A stretch of DNA of 29,252 nucleotides, from positions 1-29,252 of the forward strand of contig JBBDNV010000064.1 in NCBI GenBank assembly GCA_040877415.1, read 5' to 3'. Origin of the DNA: JBBDNV01 sp040877415 (GTDB lineage Bacteria > Planctomycetota > Planctomycetia > Pirellulales > PALSA-1355). Position numbers and translations under genes: made by a program. Of the stretch, positions 1-8,700 are shown piece by piece. Every line of letters begins with the position of its first letter. Within the stretch, counting starts at the first letter, position 1. The notes beneath the pieces are model-generated. The model was given only the letters and a program-made list of their open reading frames with translations. It ran no database searches and was not told where the DNA came from.

Positions 1-221
1 AGCCAGGCTGGTCGCCCAGCCTGCTGGTGAGCTCTTACCTCGCCGTTTCACCCTTACCTGCCCAGGGGCGAACCCCCGGCGGGCGGTTTGCTTTCTGTTG
101 CACTTTCCCGGGCCTCGCGGCCGGTGGGCGTTACCCACCACCATGTCCTGTGGAGCCCGGACTTTCCTCCAAGCGCGCCACTAGGGCGCGTCGGCGGCCG
201 CCCGGTCCACTCCGAATCTCT
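1..221 (-). ncRNA. rnpB: RNase P RNA (bacterial type A), 5' part, cut by window edge
   Basis: Catalytic RNA of RNase P, which removes the 5' leaders of precursor tRNAs. Read on the minus strand, the conserved block GGAGGAAAGTCCGGGCTCC lies at 170-152. It is followed by the ACAGAAA block (about 99-93), a GGTAAGGGTGAAA stretch and GGTAAGAGCTCACC near 45-28, all in the order of the type A molecule. A GCGCC/GGCGC hairpin just before the first block fits P3. The 3' half, including the other strand of P1, lies beyond position 1. The 5' end is estimated at about 221 from the predicted promoter. The short ORFs that can be read across it are meaningless. Confidence 0.93.
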
Positions 222-227
222 CTTCTC

Positions 228-257
228 ACCATACATAAGTCGGCGCCGAATTGACAG
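228..257 (-). promoter_or_regulatory. Candidate sigma70-type promoter of rnpB
   Basis: On the minus strand CTGTCA (257-252) is followed after 18 bases by TATGGT (233-228). Each hexamer matches 4 of 6 consensus bases. A start about 7 bases further on (near 221) agrees with the expected 5' end of the RNase P RNA. The evidence is positional only. Confidence 0.38.
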
Positions 258-326
258 CCGTGGCGGTCGCAATGGGTTCACATTGGGGGCGCCGTCATCG
301 GTTTTGCCGGCCCTTTCCCTACGGCC

Positions 327-1313
327 CTAAGGGGCCACGGGTTCGTTGACGAACTTCACCTGTGGGCTGCGGCCCCGGCCAGACGCGTGGAAATACTCCT
401 TGACCCAACGCAGCTTCTCCTTGGAGTTTTCAGGGTTTTTGAAGTTGTCCCCCTTCTGCAGGATGGGCCGCACCTCGCCGATCGCGCCGAACGACCTGGC
501 GCCGGCCGGTTGGCAGGGGAACCAATGACCCTGGCCTTCGTCGTCTTCCAGATAAAACTCGGCGTAACAGTGGCCGGGGACAAAGACCGTGCGGGCCGGG
601 ATCTTGTGTACGCGGCACATGGCGATAAATAGCGAGGTAAGCTCGTCGGTGTACCCTTCTTCGTCATTGAGTGCGCGAACGGCGCCTTTGAGATGGCCGT
701 TTTTGTAGGCCACGTGCTGGCGGGTCCAATCATACATGGCCTCGACTTTCTCCCAGGCCGTTTCCCGGTCGGCCGCTGCTTCCTTGGCTGCCGCGATGAT
801 TTTCGGGTGCCGGCATTCGATGTAGGGGCTTGGGCCGATGTTGATGCGAAGCGGCGGCGGGAGTTGTTTGGGAATCGAATAGATGGCGGTGGCCGTGGGC
901 GCCTCGATGGCCCTGCGCGTGACTTCAAACGTCACCAGGGCCCGGCATTCCTGGCCGGCCGCCAGTTGGGGAATCTCCACCACCATTTGCCGCAATCCGC
1001 CGCCGCCGGTGATGTTGCGGTAGGTCAGGTTCCTGACCGTCGGCGAGACGTCTTCTTGGACGATTCTGACCTGTTGTTCCGGCCAGTCGGCCGGCACCGG
1101 CAACGTGGCAACCGCGCGAAAGACGGCTCCGGAGGACTTGACGATCACGCCCAGCTTGATGCGCGCGGTCGATTGGCCAGCCAGCGCGGGACCCTTGCCG
1201 CCGGCCTGGTCCGCGAATTGCGCATAGGCGGCCACGGGCAACAGCACTAGAAACAAAGCGAAAAGAAGCGAACGCACGGCTGAGCAGATGGGAAAAAGGG
1301 GGCGTCCGTGCAT
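327..1313 (-). CDS. Exported transglutaminase-fold protein lacking the usual catalytic Cys
   Basis: 328 aa. Residues 1-31 form a signal peptide ending AYA|Q. Residues about 50-150 look like a beta-sandwich, and 170-275 match the transglutaminase-like core (helix with 'LTSLFIAMCR', then 'IPAR', then 'GHCYAEF', then 'WFPC'). In active members the nucleophile sits in a G-x-C-x-D sequence ahead of that helix; here the slot reads G-Y-T-D-E, with Thr222 in place of Cys. His248 is kept, but the acidic residue normally in a W..(D)P motif is replaced (WFPCQP, 264-269). Cys249 and Cys267 are close enough that a rearranged site cannot be excluded. It is probably an inactive or altered member acting as a binding or scaffold domain outside the cytoplasm. 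Its stop codon is about 105 bases ahead of rnpB. No neighbour indicates its partner. Confidence 0.75.
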   Translation of the reverse strand: MHGRPLFPICSAVRSLLFALFLVLLPVAAYAQFADQAGGKGPALAGQSTARIKLGVIVKSSGAVFRAVATLPVPADWPEQQVRIVQEDVSPTVRNLTYRNITGGGGLRQMVVEIPQLAAGQECRALVTFEVTRRAIEAPTATAIYSIPKQLPPPLRINIGPSPYIECRHPKIIAAAKEAAADRETAWEKVEAMYDWTRQHVAYKNGHLKGAVRALNDEEGYTDELTSLFIAMCRVHKIPARTVFVPGHCYAEFYLEDDEGQGHWFPCQPAGARSFGAIGEVRPILQKGDNFKNPENSKEKLRWVKEYFHASGRGRSPQVKFVNEPVAP

Positions 1314-1587
1314 GCGACATTCTCGCCCCCGGCCCGGCGGAGAGCGAGCGGCAACGCCATCCTCAATTCTAATCAGGCCCCGCGCCCGTGTATCTAGTCG
1401 ATTCGGGCTTTCTCGATTTGTCGCCCTGCCGCCGATTCTCAGCGAATTCGGGCGGCGATGGGCGCTCGAACGAGCGCCGGAAAATCCGAAAGTCCACCGC
1501 GAGATGGCCGCCCGAGCCTGTTTGGTGCCGCGGGCGTAGCACTCGCGATGGACCGTGATTCAATGGCCGGCGATCTTTTGGAACTTG

Positions 1588-1866
1588 TTAATTGGCGGGA
1601 GTGTAAACTTCCGGGCCCGGATAGGTTTGGCCGGGATACGTCTGTCCGGGAACGGTTTGGGGCGCGGTCAACACGGGCGTGGAAACCGCGCCCGGCGCGG
1701 CATAAGTACCGGCGGCTGGATACGCTTGCACGCCGCCACCGCAGGCCGGACCGCACGAAGGACGGTAAGCCGAAGTGGCTCCTCCGCCGCCGCACAGCCC
1801 GCAATTCTTGCAACCCGCCGCGCCTGCCGCCAGCGACATGGCCGTCAGAATTAGAAGCGTCTTCAT
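1588..1866 (-). CDS. Small Cys- and Gly-rich putative lipoprotein
   Basis: 92 aa. The start at 1866 is chosen over an upstream in-frame codon because GGAG lies about 10 bases ahead of it and the protein then begins with a typical signal sequence (MKTLLILTAMSLAAGAAGC). Cys19 could be the lipidated residue, although the lipobox (AAGC) is weak. A CxxC pair and a third Cys follow at once (CKNCGLC), then a Gly/Cys-rich stretch and a Pro/Tyr/Thr/Gly tail with a repeated PGQTY unit. Short exported proteins of this build are common in planctomycetes and mostly without known function. It could bind metal through the Cys cluster, but nothing else supports that. About 275 bases to the transglutaminase-fold gene (1314-1587) hold nothing I can identify. 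Confidence 0.6.
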   Translation of the reverse strand: MKTLLILTAMSLAAGAAGCKNCGLCGGGGATSAYRPSCGPACGGGVQAYPAAGTYAAPGAVSTPVLTAPQTVPGQTYPGQTYPGPEVYTPAN

Positions 1867-2004
1867 GACTCGTTGCTCCAAGACGACATACAAAATCCCC
1901 AGTCGGAAGAGCCGACGGGTCAAGCAACTCTACACCGCGCGAGCCCAAGTGCAACCCGGCGGCGTTTACTTTTCTCACCAAGGTGCAAAATGGCGTCATG
2001 CAGG

Positions 2005-2033
2005 TTGAAAAGATGCTACATTTTACGTAAATC
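2005..2033 (+). promoter_or_regulatory. Candidate promoter for the hydrolase/choline-module run
   Basis: TTGAAA (2005-2010), a 17-base spacer and TAAATC (2028-2033) lie about 80 bases ahead of the alpha/beta hydrolase gene, in an AT-rich patch that stands out locally. The -10 match is modest. Confidence 0.3.
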
Positions 2034-2112
2034 GCGCCGCGAGTTTTTGCCCAAGGCGCCCAAACGTGTTGTCCGTTAACCGCGGCCGCTCACGCCCCGC
2101 TTGGACAAACTA

Positions 2113-3165
2113 ATGACAGCGCCTTCGCAAATGCGGCTGCCTGTAGTTTGTCGAGGGGTTGTCTTTTGCCTGCTGGCCTTGTACGCGGTCCTTGCCTGCG
2201 CGCCGGCGGTGGCCGGCGATTCTCTGGCGTGCTGCCCGCAGCCGCGGTTGCAGGATCAGTTGTGGCTGGTGAGCCATCGCGGCCTCGACTGCAACGTCGA
2301 AGAGCAGGTCGAGAATCTGGAATACTGGCGCTACGATCGCGAAAAACGCTGGGTGCGATCCGGTCTGGCCGAACTGGTGGCCGCTGATGACGGGAATCTG
2401 ATTACCAGTGTTTTCGTGCACGGCAACCGCATCAGCTCGTGTGAAGCTTTCACCAAAGGCTGGAGCGCGTATCAAACGTTGGCGCGATGCGGCGACGAGC
2501 GGCCGGTTCGTTGGATCGTCTGGTCGTGGCCGAGCGAACGCGCCGGCGGCCCGATCAAGGACGCGCAAGAGAAGGCTTGTCGCACGGATCCGTCGGCGTA
2601 TTATCTCGCCTGGTTCGTCGATCAACTCAACCCGGACGAGCCGGTGAGCTTGTGGGGGCATAGTTTTGGTGCGCGCATCGTCACCGGCGCCCTGCACCTG
2701 CTGGGCGGCGGCCAGGTCGCCGGACGCCGGCTCCTCAAGCGGGCCCATGCCACGCGCCGGCCGATGCAGGTCATGCTTATTGCCGCCGCGCTCGACAACG
2801 ACTGGCTGTTCGGAGGCCATGCCCACGGCCAGGCGTTGTCGCAGATCGAGGGCATGCTGCTTGTGAACAACGGCTGCGACGCGCTGTTGAAGCGTTACCA
2901 CAGGATTTACCAGCGCCGGTCGTGCCGGCAAGCCCTCGGTTACACCGGCCTGTCCCGATGCTGGCTAGACGCGGACGCGTGGAGCAAGATCGAACAGGTT
3001 GACGCCTGTTGCCAGGTTGGGCGCCGGCACGTGCTTGACGGGTACTTGTGCGCGCCCGGACTGGTGGCGCTGATGCGGAAGCATTTGTTTTTTGAGCCCC
3101 TGAGCGGTCGATCGAAACTGAACGAAGCCGTCGCCGCGGCGAACGAATGTGTGGCGGCCGACTAG
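2113..3165 (+). CDS. Secreted alpha/beta-hydrolase-fold protein, Cys-rich
   Basis: About 350 aa from the ATG at 2113; ATG 2131 is also possible and no clear ribosome site decides. A signal peptide ends near APAVAG. The sequence 'VFVHGNRIS' (about residue 100) matches the oxyanion strand and turn of alpha/beta hydrolases. 'LWGHSFGARI' gives the G-x-S-x-G nucleophile elbow (Ser184), resembling DUF900-like hydrolases. I cannot assign the acid and His with confidence. The protein is unusually rich in Cys, which suggests disulfides outside the cytoplasm. It precedes the choline-transporter-like gene by 66 bases on the same strand, so co-transcription is possible. A role in releasing choline from a lipid or ester would fit but is pure inference, and I see no phospholipase signature. 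Confidence 0.7.
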   Translation: MTAPSQMRLPVVCRGVVFCLLALYAVLACAPAVAGDSLACCPQPRLQDQLWLVSHRGLDCNVEEQVENLEYWRYDREKRWVRSGLAELVAADDGNLITSVFVHGNRISSCEAFTKGWSAYQTLARCGDERPVRWIVWSWPSERAGGPIKDAQEKACRTDPSAYYLAWFVDQLNPDEPVSLWGHSFGARIVTGALHLLGGGQVAGRRLLKRAHATRRPMQVMLIAAALDNDWLFGGHAHGQALSQIEGMLLVNNGCDALLKRYHRIYQRRSCRQALGYTGLSRCWLDADAWSKIEQVDACCQVGRRHVLDGYLCAPGLVALMRKHLFFEPLSGRSKLNEAVAAANECVAAD

Positions 3166-3231
3166 CCGACGCGCGGCAAAGGGCCAAACCACGGCCGGTT
3201 GAGCGCCCCCTCGACGCGTGGAGAGAGTCGA

Positions 3232-4803
3232 ATGGACCAGGCCAATTGGGGTGGAATCGCCGCCGTCGCCACGCTGTATGCGATCTTTTTCGCCGTCGGC
3301 GCGCGAGCTGCGAAACGCCTCAAGCTCGGCACGGCTTCCGAGCTGTTGGTCGCGGGCCGCGCGATGCCCTTTTGGATGGCCACGGTCACCATGGCGGCCA
3401 CCTGGATTGACGGCGGCTATTTGCTGGGAACCGCCGAGGGGGTGTTCGCCAGCATCGCCTCGGGCTGGCAGGGAGGCGGTTGTTTCGGCCTGAGCTTGAT
3501 CCTGGGCGGTGTGTTCTTCGCCCACAGAATGCGGCGGCTGCAGTTCGTCACGCTGGTGGATCCGCTTACCGCCCGGTTCGGCAAGCATTGGTCGGCCGTG
3601 TTGAGTTTGCCGGCCCTGTTGGGCGAGGTGTTCTGGAGCGCCGAATTGCTGGTCGCGATCGGTGCCACGTTCGGCGTGATGCTGGGAATCGATCTCACAA
3701 GCGCGATCGTCATTTCGGCCGCCGTGGTCACGCTCTACACGTTGCTGGGCGGCATGTGGAGCGTCGGGTACACCGATTCGGTGCAATTCGCGCTGATTCC
3801 CATCGGCCTTTTCATCGCGCTGCCGCTGGCGCTGCACGCGTCGGGCGGATTGGATGCGTGCTGGAACCACTACGTCCAGGAGAAAGGCACCGCCGCGCGG
3901 TGGCTGCCCCCGCTTTCGGCCGACGGCTATTGGACGGCACCGCGCATCGTCGGCTGGTGGGATTTGTCGATCATGCTCGTTTTTGGCGGCATCCCCTGGA
4001 ATTGTTATTTCCAGAGGATTCAGGCTTGCCAGACGCCGCTGAAGGCGCAGTGGCATTCGATCGTCGCCGGATTGCTGACGATTGCGTTGACGGTTCCTCC
4101 GCTGTTGATCGGCCTGGCGGCGTTCGGGTATCAGCATTGGTCGGCCGCGGCCCGCGCCCAACTGCACGAGTCGCCGACGATGGCGATGCCGCTGTTGCTG
4201 GCCGATGCCTTGCCGCCCATCGCAGCGATCGCGGGCTTGACGGCGATCGTCGGCGCGGTGACTTCAAGTTTCAGCGCGTCGATCCTGTCGGCCGGTTCGA
4301 TGATCAGCTGGAATTTCATTCGCGCTCTCGTCGCGCCGAACGTTTCTGCGCCGAATATGCGGCGGATCATACGGCATTCGATCCTGGCCTTGGGGGTGCT
4401 GGCCGCGGTGCTGGCCCTGCGCGCGCAAAGCGTGCAGCAGTTGTGGTTTTTTACCAGCGACCTGGTATTCGTGCTATTATTTCCTCAGTTGGTCTACGCG
4501 CTGTACGATCCGCGGGCCAACCGCGTCGGCTCGATTTGCGCGTTCGTCGTGGCCTTGGTGCTCAGGCTCGGCGGCGGTGAGCCGATCCTGGCGATTCCTC
4601 AGTTCCTTCCGTACGCCGAGATTTTCGCAGCGATCCTGCCGGGCGCACCCGACGAGTGGTTCGATCCTGCACGCCGCGCGACGATGTTTCCGGTGCGCAC
4701 GGTGGCGGCGGCGGCGGGGCTGGTTTTGCTGCCGCTGGTGTCGCGGTTAACGGCCCGCTGGGATCCGCCGCGGCCGATTCCCGAGCCGGCACGCGATGTC
4801 TAA
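3232..4803 (+). CDS. CHT1-like sodium:solute symporter (SSS family), probable choline uptake
   Basis: 523 aa, an integral membrane protein with 12-13 predicted helices. ATG 3232 is chosen because GGAGAG lies 6 bases ahead; an upstream TTG has none. It reads along its length like animal CHT1 (SLC5A7): 'ATWIDGGYLLGTAE' (57-70), 'LSLILGGVFFA' (88-98), 'GEVFW' (131-135), 'TLYTLLGG' (168-175), 'GGIPWNCYFQR' (252-262), 'LWFFTSDLV' (404-412) and 'LRLGGGEP' (444-451). As I recall the human choline site, W62, W141, W254 and W406 line up with W58, W135, W256 and W405 here, while Y91 is F85. Expected function is Na+-coupled choline import. The phosphatidylcholine synthase gene that follows supports this substrate. 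It could instead carry another quaternary amine such as a betaine. Confidence 0.85.
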   Translation: MDQANWGGIAAVATLYAIFFAVGARAAKRLKLGTASELLVAGRAMPFWMATVTMAATWIDGGYLLGTAEGVFASIASGWQGGGCFGLSLILGGVFFAHRMRRLQFVTLVDPLTARFGKHWSAVLSLPALLGEVFWSAELLVAIGATFGVMLGIDLTSAIVISAAVVTLYTLLGGMWSVGYTDSVQFALIPIGLFIALPLALHASGGLDACWNHYVQEKGTAARWLPPLSADGYWTAPRIVGWWDLSIMLVFGGIPWNCYFQRIQACQTPLKAQWHSIVAGLLTIALTVPPLLIGLAAFGYQHWSAAARAQLHESPTMAMPLLLADALPPIAAIAGLTAIVGAVTSSFSASILSAGSMISWNFIRALVAPNVSAPNMRRIIRHSILALGVLAAVLALRAQSVQQLWFFTSDLVFVLLFPQLVYALYDPRANRVGSICAFVVALVLRLGGGEPILAIPQFLPYAEIFAAILPGAPDEWFDPARRATMFPVRTVAAAAGLVLLPLVSRLTARWDPPRPIPEPARDV

Positions 4804-4815
4804 ACTGCGCGAAGT

Positions 4816-4887
4816 CAAGGGGGCAGGCACCGAACGAATATTTTATGCCCGCTGAAAAACTGGAATGCTCGGAGCCCGTCCCCTTTG
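4816..4887. repeat. Imperfect inverted repeat, REP-like, between symporter and Pcs genes
   Basis: The left arm (4816-4837, core AAGGGGGCAGGCACCGAA) and the reverse complement of the right arm (4887-4866, core AAGGGGACGGGCTCCGAG) match at most positions. About 28 bases lie between the arms. A near copy of the right arm occurs alone at 17021-17043. This looks like a small dispersed palindromic element rather than a terminator, since no T-run follows. It spans most of the 117-base gap and may affect transcript stability between the two genes. Confidence 0.55.
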
Positions 4888-4920
4888 TTTAACCCGCCGT
4901 CTCAGCGAGGCGCGAGGCAG

Positions 4921-5733
4921 ATGATTCGACGCGACACGCAATTTGAGCCGGCGACCGGCCGCGAGCCGTTCAACGCCGAATTTCACCAGCCGCCGTGGCC
5001 GGTCTGGGTCGCTTGGATCGCGCATGCGTACACGGCGCTGGGACTCGTGCTGGCTGCCGGCATGGCCGTTTGCATTTTCCGCGGCGGAGGCGAGGCCTTT
5101 CGACTCGCGTTCGTGCTGATGCTCGTGGCGTGCCTGGTCGATTCGACCGACGGCACGTTGGCACGTCGCTTGAAAGTCAAGCAACTGCTGCCGAATTTTG
5201 ACGGCGCGAAGCTCGACGACTTGATCGACTTTCTGACGTTCACGTCGCTGCCGCTGGCACTGATGTGGCGCGCGGAACTGGTGCCGCCGAACATGCAGTG
5301 GGTGCTAGTGGCGGCGCTTCTGGCCAGCGCGTACGGGTATTGCCAGGTTCCGGCCAAAACGAGCGACGGTTACTTCGTCGGCTTCCCTTCGTACTGGAAC
5401 ATCGTGGCCTTTTATTTGTACGTGCTCGACATGCCCCAATGGGCCGCGGCCGCGATGGTCCTGGCATTCGCGGCGCTGACCTTCGTGCCGAGCTATTATA
5501 TTTATCCCAGTCGCGGCGCGACGCTCAGTCGTCTGACGAATTTCCTGGGCGGCGTGTGGGTCGTGCTTTTGATCGGAGTTCTGTGGGGCCTAAGGACCGA
5601 CGATCCTCCGGCCGATCCGAGGGTCGCCCAGCAAAACTTCTACCTGGCAGTCGCTTCGCTGTTTTATCCGGTCTATTACCTGGTCGCGTCGTGGGCCATC
5701 ACCATTTTGCGCTGGCGCCGGCAGGCGATATAA
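4921..5733 (+). CDS. pcs: Phosphatidylcholine synthase (CDP-diacylglycerol:choline phosphatidyltransferase)
   Basis: 270 aa, membrane protein with about 7-8 helices. ATG 4921 is preceded by GAGGCAG; the upstream TTG would sit inside a repeat arm. The CDP-alcohol phosphatidyltransferase motif is complete: D77-G78-x2-A81-R82-x12-G95-x3-D99-x3-D103. The 12-residue spacing after AR is the form known for Pcs, whereas most relatives have 8. Further Pcs-like blocks are 'KVKQLLPNFDG', 'KTSDGYFVGFPSYWN' (146-160) and 'FVPSYYIYPSR'. The enzyme joins choline to CDP-diacylglycerol, giving phosphatidylcholine and CMP in the inner membrane. It needs choline from outside, which matches the CHT1-like symporter 117 bases upstream on the same strand. 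An N-terminal extension of about 25 residues precedes the first helix. It converges with the ELWxxDGT gene. Confidence 0.9.
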   Translation: MIRRDTQFEPATGREPFNAEFHQPPWPVWVAWIAHAYTALGLVLAAGMAVCIFRGGGEAFRLAFVLMLVACLVDSTDGTLARRLKVKQLLPNFDGAKLDDLIDFLTFTSLPLALMWRAELVPPNMQWVLVAALLASAYGYCQVPAKTSDGYFVGFPSYWNIVAFYLYVLDMPQWAAAAMVLAFAALTFVPSYYIYPSRGATLSRLTNFLGGVWVVLLIGVLWGLRTDDPPADPRVAQQNFYLAVASLFYPVYYLVASWAITILRWRRQAI

Positions 5734-5759
5734 CGCGCCGCGCGCCGTGACGAGGGCCG

Positions 5760-8700
5760 TTAGCCCAACTCCAACCCGGCGATGAGCTCGTCGAGCAGCT
5801 CGTCATCCAGCACCAGCGATTCGGCAATCTGCTCGATCGCCGCGCGCATCGAGCGGGCACGAGCACCACGGTCGTCGGCCGCGTGGTGGAACGCTCCGGC
5901 GATCGGGCGGCCCGCATCGAACGGGCTCAACCGATCGACGGACAATCGCGGCGCGCCGAACGTGCCGCTCGAGTTGCTGGCCGCGGCCAGGAACGATCCG
6001 ACGGCGTCGAGGCCGTCACGTGCCGCGGCTCGATGTCCGTCGCTCGATTGGAGTTCGGCAACCGGCGCCGCCGGCGGGCTGGTGATGTTGATTTTGAAAG
6101 TAAAGCCCGCGTTGTTGCGCGAAATAATGTCGTCGGCCGCCGCCACGACGCCGGTGCGATCGAAGTCGTAGAGGTTCGTGATCGTCGCTCCCAGACCGTG
6201 ATTGTTGCGAGTGTCGATTTCATCGCTCGCGTCGGTGACGGCAACCGTCGGGGAGCCTGTCCCCGTGTCGCCGATGCGGCTGCCGAAAAAGAACACGTCG
6301 GGACTGGCCAGGCCCGTGTTGGTGGTGGCGGCCACGATGACTTCGATCCACGTGTTCGTGATTGCTCCATTGGCCCAGATCAACTCCACGCGATCCGAGC
6401 CACCCACTCCCGCGGCGGAGCGGACGAGAACGGTCGTGGGGGCGGGTGCGGCTGCCCAAGTGCTCGGCGTATTATTGGCGCCCATGTTGAAGGTGAAATC
6501 GGCGACCGAGATCGCCGGATGCGACCCGGAAATGTCGATTATGATGCCATTGATGCCGTGCGCGTAAGTGGTGATCTTGCCAAAAGTGGCCGTGCCGCCG
6601 CCAGGCAGGTAGGCCGATTTGTCCGGGGCGATCGCGGCGTCGTCGCTGCTGTTGGCGGCGGGGTCGTAGCCGTCGAACTTCGACTGGTTGTAGAACAGGT
6701 GGCGGCCAACGACCGATGAAAATACGGCATTCAGCAATGGCAAAAACCCCGAATTGTCGCGCGCGATAATCTCGTCGGCGGCGTTCACGATACCGTCACG
6801 ATTGAAGTCCGCCAGGCTCGTCACGGTTTGACTAGGGCCCACTGAATTGCGGGCAAAAATCTCATCCGCGGCATTGGTAATGGCCGCCGTCGGCGAGTTT
6901 CCCATGCCGCTGTCCCCCACGGCGTTGCCGAACAGAAAGGTGAACGGCGCGGCCAGGTTCGTGTTGAAGTTCGCCTTGACAGTCACCCGCAGCCAGGTTT
7001 TATTGATCGCCTCGTTCGCCCAGATCAATTCCACGCGGTCCGAACCGCCCACTCCGGCACCGGCGCGCACCACCACGTCGATCGGAGCCGGCGCCAACGG
7101 CCAGTTGGCCGGCGTATTGCCCGTACCTTTTTGCACCGTCAAGGCGGCGGCGGAAATCGTTCCGTAGAGGCCGGCCAGGTCGAACATCACGCCGTTAATG
7201 CCCTTGGAATAGCTGGAGACGTTGGCAAACGTCGCCGGGCCGGCATCGGGCATATAGGCCATTTTGTCGATGGCGATTGCCGCGTCGTCGCCCGCATTGG
7301 CCGCGGGGTTGTTGCCGTCGAATTTCGAATCATTGTAAAACAGGCGCGCTGCCGCCACGCTTGCCGAAGGCCCGCGCACAATCCACGGCTCCTGGTTGTT
7401 GGCCGTGCTCTCGGCCGAAAAGAACAGCGTGCCGGTAACGTTGGCCAGACCCCGCGGATTGGAACTGGGCTCCGCGGGCGCAATGTCCGCGACAAGCGTG
7501 GTGCCGCCCGGGGTGCCGTCGCTGGACCAAAGCTCGGTCCCGGTCAGCCCGGCGGTCGTCCCTTCCGTCGCGCGGAAGTACAACGTTCCGCTGACGTTGG
7601 TCAGATAGCGTGGCGTGGAACTGCCCGAGGTGTTAATGTCGAGCACGATTTCGGTTCCCGCGCCGCTGCCGTCGCTTTTCCAAAGCTCGACGCCGTTCGT
7701 CCCGTCGTTGGCTCGGAATAACAACGTTCCGCCCACGTTCGTAAGCGCGTCGGGCCCCGAGCCGGCGCCGCCGGTGTTGATATCCTTGACGGGCACGGTT
7801 CCCAGTTCGGTGCCATCACTTTTCCAAAGCTCGAAGCCGGTCGCACCGTCGTCGGCGGTGAAAAACAGCGTGCCGCCGACGTCCGTCATGACAAACGGAA
7901 AGGAGCTGGCGACGCCGGTTCGTACGTCCTTGACCAGCGTTGTGCCTGCCATCGTGCCGTCGCTCTTCCAAAGCTCGAACCCGTTCGTCGAGTCGAGCGC
8001 CGAGAAGAACAGAATTCCGCCCACGTTGGTCATCGAGCGGAAGTAGCCGGCGTACGATCCGTAGCTGCCCGGGTTGATGTCCTTGACCATCATGGTCGAC
8101 GACGTGCCCGGGTCGCTCATCCACAGTTCCGAGCCGTTCGCTCCGTCATCGGCCGTGAAAAACAACTTGCCGCCGATTTTGATCAAATAGCGGGGATCGG
8201 AGCCCGCGCTGGCATGGATATCCATGACCATCACGGTCCCCGCGTCGGTGCCGTCGCTCTTCCATAATTCGGCGCCATTCGCTCCGTTGTCGGCCCGGAA
8301 GTACAGCGTGCCGTTCACGTTCGTCAATTCGGCGGGCGAGGAGCTGCCGGCGAGATTTATGTTCTTGACGAGCGTGGTTCCTGCCGACGTGCCGTCGCTC
8401 GTCCAGAGCTCCACCCCGTTTGATCCGTCGTCGGCCGCGAAAAACAGCGTGCCGCCGACGGCCGTCAAGTAGCTTGGGGACGATCCGGCGGCCAGCGGCC
8501 TGATGTCCTTGACCATCAACGTGCCGGGGATGGTGCCGTCGGTCATCCACAGCTCGGGGCCGTTGGTGCCGTTGTCGCCGCTGAAAAACACCATTCCGCC
8601 GGCGTTGACAAACTCGGCCGGGTTCGACGCGCCGCCGGGGTTGATCTCGCCGAGCGACTCCGGCACGGCGGTCAACATACGGCGATCCTCCAGCGCCTCG

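Noticed and set aside
1314..1587. Possible small gene in the gap between the transglutaminase-fold and lipoprotein genes
   Set aside because: The short frames here have no ribosome site and no recognisable protein character.
2110..4167. Long open frames on the minus strand opposite the hydrolase and symporter genes
   Set aside because: Arg/Gln/Ala-rich translations without domains, mirrored by strong plus-strand genes; typical of antisense frames in GC-rich DNA.
6238..6262. GGGGACAGGCTCC-like string on the minus strand, similar to the arm of the inverted repeat at 4816-4887
   Set aside because: It lies in coding sequence of the duplicated module, and the other copy of the module has the same protein motif (GDSGMG) with different bases, so protein constraint explains it.
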